64,000 nt of DNA from Limnephilus marmoratus. Lineage: Eukaryota; Arthropoda; Insecta; Trichoptera; Limnephilidae. The notes beneath the pieces are model-generated. The model was not told the origin of the DNA. It ran no database searches and saw nothing but the letters and a program-made list of their open reading frames with translations. Shown one piece after another: positions 63,536 through 64,000 of this stretch. The position numbers were made by a program, and so were the translations under genes. Where the stretch lies: the NCBI GenBank assembly GCA_917880885.1, contig OU862920.1, positions 39,033,019 to 39,097,018 of the forward strand, in the 5' to 3' direction. Positions within the stretch are counted from its first letter, which is position 1; every line of letters starts with the position of its first letter.

Positions 63536-64000
63536 CTGAGATAAAAAACACAAATGGTTGTAGCATGTCCGTACTGTGATGGCAATATGGTATGAATTGA
63601 AGATGGTACACTATTTTGGCACAAGCATACAATCAGGATTGATGAATAAACAAAGCTCCTACATCTGTGCGAGAATCTCAAATATGACGTTAGACCAGCA
63701 CCCGCACTGTTTAGAAATTTTTGGGATTTTGAAGTGACTTTTGAGTGCAATATGATTGTAAGAGATCATGTTCAAATCTACCAATAAAAAAAACAATCCA
63801 TGAATAAAACTATAAAAATATTAAACTCCATCTATTTTTTCACAAACTTAGTAAAGGAATGTCTCCTTTCATTGCTCGGCTAAAATACATTTTCTGAACA
63901 GAAGCCAATGTTCCAGTTAAAGGTTTGAATCAGTTTCTTCTTAGCTGTCTGAATTCACAAACCAGAACAATGTGGAAAATAGATTTCACTTGGTGATTTG
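63536..64000. other. Intronic DNA at the right edge
   Basis: This should be an intron upstream of exon 63302-63535. No exon with a signal peptide was recognised; the short open frame at 63505-63750 overlaps the known exon in another frame and is not supported. Confidence 0.45.

Overview
The window reads as nuclear DNA of an insect, most likely a moth or butterfly. It is AT-rich, its two recognisable genes are split by large introns, and most of the rest is transposable-element debris of kinds abundant in Lepidoptera: Helitrons starting TCTATACTAATATTATAAAT, 'gtaggtacctac' motifs, elements ending in a GGAGGAGGTTCTCAATTCG-type tail, and Bombyx-like reverse transcriptase fragments. The order is inferred from remembered repeat families, not from a search. 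No prokaryotic operon, CRISPR array or intact mobile-element ORF was seen.

Two host genes are present, both on the minus strand. (1) 3334-8661: 3-hydroxyacyl-CoA dehydrogenase type-2 (HSD17B10/scully), a mitochondrial short-chain dehydrogenase. Four coding exons are certain and join in frame to the stop codon. A fifth, holding only six coding bases (ATG CAG), is proposed at 8656-8661; together they give 254 residues, the family's normal size. (2) 34984-63535: a plexin domain-containing protein (PLXDC/TEM7 family), a type I membrane protein. Eleven exons with matching phases give about 535 residues: an N-glycosylation-rich N-terminal region, the conserved ectodomain, a PSI module, one membrane helix and a 35-residue cytoplasmic tail. 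Its first exon or exons lie beyond the right edge. The genes look functionally unrelated.

Layout: 0-3.3 kb, a partial TA-flanked element, a LINE pseudogene split by an inverted-repeat element, and AT-rich DNA; 3.3-8.7 kb, HSD17B10 with a foldback element and a hammerhead-like motif in its introns; 8.7-13.8 kb, a tandem duplication and a chain of nested or adjacent hAT elements; 13.8-20.4 kb, foldback elements and MITEs; 20.4-23.8 kb, AT-rich DNA; 23.8-25.9 kb, mariner/Tigger elements with a nested GC-rich TIR element; 26-34 kb, more TIR elements and a minisatellite ending near the PLXDC stop codon; 35-64 kb, the PLXDC gene, whose introns hold LINE, SINE, Penelope-like, hAT, Helitron and PIF-type insertions.

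The strongest 'second look' signals are the many insertions whose target-site duplications can be read directly (8-bp hAT, TTAA, TTA, TA, a 20-bp SINE duplication), the nested elements, a subterminal palindrome array (GAGCATGCTC), four hammerhead-ribozyme-like motifs, and the six-base first coding exon of HSD17B10. I found no convincing new multi-gene system.
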